From assembly GCA_025024175.1 (NCBI GenBank), contig QCXZ01000001.1, forward strand, positions 38,868,942-38,932,941: a DNA stretch of 64,000 nt. The letters run 5' to 3'. Positions 62,384 to 64,000 of the stretch are shown in pieces (the stretch's first letter is position 1; each line of letters opens with the position of its first letter). The notes under the pieces were generated by a model. The model saw only the letters and a program-made list of their open reading frames with translations. It searched no databases and was not told where the DNA came from. This DNA comes from Rhyzopertha dominica. Lineage: Eukaryota; Arthropoda; Insecta; Coleoptera; Bostrichidae. The position numbers were made by a program, and so were the translations under genes.

Positions 62384-64000
62384 GTTTGTTACTGGGATTT
62401 TGCATGTCTATGTTATCCTAATACATAATGTGTTCAAGTCTTTAGTACCTGCCTCACCTAAATTGCATTATTTTTAAATAGAACCACCAACTTTTGATGT
62501 CAGACATTGAATGCACATCAAATTCTGAGCAAAAATTGCTCATATTTATGTGGTCTAAAATTAACGGTTTCAGAGATACGCACCCTTACAACAGCAAATA
62601 CCTACTACAAGCTATTTCGTCATATCACATATCCCGAAGTTGCTCACTTGCTAACAACCCTAAGCGAATTAAATTGAAAATTAATCCTACACTCCTTATG
62701 CAAAAACTTAGTAGTTCAAATGATAATCTTTGGACAGGGGATGTAGATAATAATTAGAATAATCTAAAAATGACAAAACAGCCTTGATTATAATTTTATA
62801 TCGGTTTAAAATATAATTATTTTCAGTTTTCTGAAACTGATTCTGAAACACATCATGTATATACTAGAAAAAAGTAATATTCTATGCATGTTATTATTTA
62901 TCTTGAGCAATCGATGTTTGCAGTTTCAGGTCTAGGTACAGTTTAGGTAAGTGCCGATTTTATCTCATTATTTGATTTGATCGCCGATTTTTGGAGGTGA
63001 TTTGTGTTAAATTACTATTTATCTGTCATTAATTCTGTTGCCTTTGGACACCCAGCACGTTACTTTTTTTGGGTAATTTCACCATCACGGTTCCAATTTG
63101 TGTTGTCGAAAATGTTTATTTTTTATAGTTATGCTATATTCTCAGAATACTCAGTTGGCCACGAGTAGTAAAGCAAATAATGGAATAACAATACTTCTTC
63201 TGACATTTATTATTTTATCTAACAATAAGTTGTTACGTTACAACTTTACGTTATAGACTCTTTATGTCATGCTGTATGCACTAGACTATACCTACCAGCT
63301 TTAAAAAGGCACAACGGATCTGTTTGCAAATAGATGCGGTGCAGATAGCATAACTTATACATACATAAACTTTAATAGTTGAGCTCTATTTTAAATTTGA
63401 TAAAACTCGGCTTTGGCTAGCGACTTATTTGGAGACATTTCCGAACACGAAAAAAGTTGGCTTTTTAGAAAGTATAGTGGTAAACCGTTCCTACAGTAGT
63501 AGAAGACTTCAGTTATAAAATTGTTTGGCCAGATGAGGCCCCTATTAGAGTTACGGAATATTAAACAGGCATCTTAAACTTTTCTGGTTCAATGAAACCG
63601 ATGTTTTCACTGTTAAGTTGAAACAAGCAGGAAGGTTTAGTATTAACGTTTTATGCTTTGTGAAGAAGACTAGATTACATTATATATTACTCTGCGATCA
63701 TTTGACCGCAAACTTTTACAGATAATTTACCGCTGATAGAATTTGCCGATATAATAATTTCAACCAGACCTAGCTCCCTCATATAACTGGTCTAGAGTAT
63801 TTTAATAGCAGATTTAGACAAACATGGATTTGTAAGGACAAGATACAGTGTAAGTAGGTGCCTCCCATCTATGTAGTCATTTAAGTGAAATAATAATTTA
63901 GAAATTAGAATAAGAGCACTGTAAATTTTCATAGCTATACAGTAAACGGCCAAGGGTTTAAAACAGGTGTAGCTGCNCAACCACTTTACACTTTGAGCAA
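62384..64000. other. Intergenic DNA, end of window
   Basis: AT-rich sequence with short spurious frames; no gene, repeat or RNA recognised. The sequence TTTTGCATGTCTATGTT just after the 62 kb element shares an 11-base block with its start, possibly a fragment of another copy. Confidence 0.5.

Overview
This is nuclear DNA from an insect: AT-rich, with long introns, a patchwork of decayed transposons and a few sequencing gaps (single Ns). I cannot place the order. The one clear host gene is vestigial (vg), the wing-selector cofactor of the TEAD factor Scalloped. Four coding exons lie on the + strand at 2198-2408, 9167-9331, 23413-23763 and 35791-35840. All three introns between them interrupt a codon after its first base. 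The exons join into one open frame of 258 residues that contains the Vg/TONDU motif and ends in the family's C-terminus. The N-terminal coding exon is not visible and probably lies upstream.

Layout: 1-2197 is upstream vg sequence. 2409-9166 is an intron with an inverted repeat and a hAT-type foldback element. 9332-23412 is a 14 kb intron with candidate regulatory blocks, small transposons and, at 21482-22121, a tandem array in which each ~105-base unit carries a heat-shock-element-like GAAnnTTCnnGAAnnTTC block. 23764-35790 is a 12 kb intron with a LINE 3' end and a dead Tc1/mariner-related transposon. 35841-64000 is intergenic. It holds hAT-type, mariner, LINE and mariner-related relics, some nested in one another, plus a possible histone H2B-like pseudogene.

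The most unusual item is a ~330-base retroelement at 47071-47400, flanked by a 13-base target-site duplication. It contains two hammerhead-ribozyme motifs in inverted orientation. A shorter relative without the ribozymes sits at 62225-62370 with its own 13-base duplication. The inverted terminal arrangement, the ribozymes and the long target duplications suggest a non-autonomous Penelope-like or retrozyme-like element. A second theme is a set of three non-autonomous hAT-type elements whose bodies are built from palindromic oligonucleotides (GTATCGATAC, TAATCGATTAC, TGTTTAAAACA), each with 8-base target duplications.

Everything here is read by eye. Exon calls rest on splice sites, reading phase and recognised protein motifs. 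Transposon calls rest on terminal repeats and target duplications. Regulatory calls are only motif-level suggestions.
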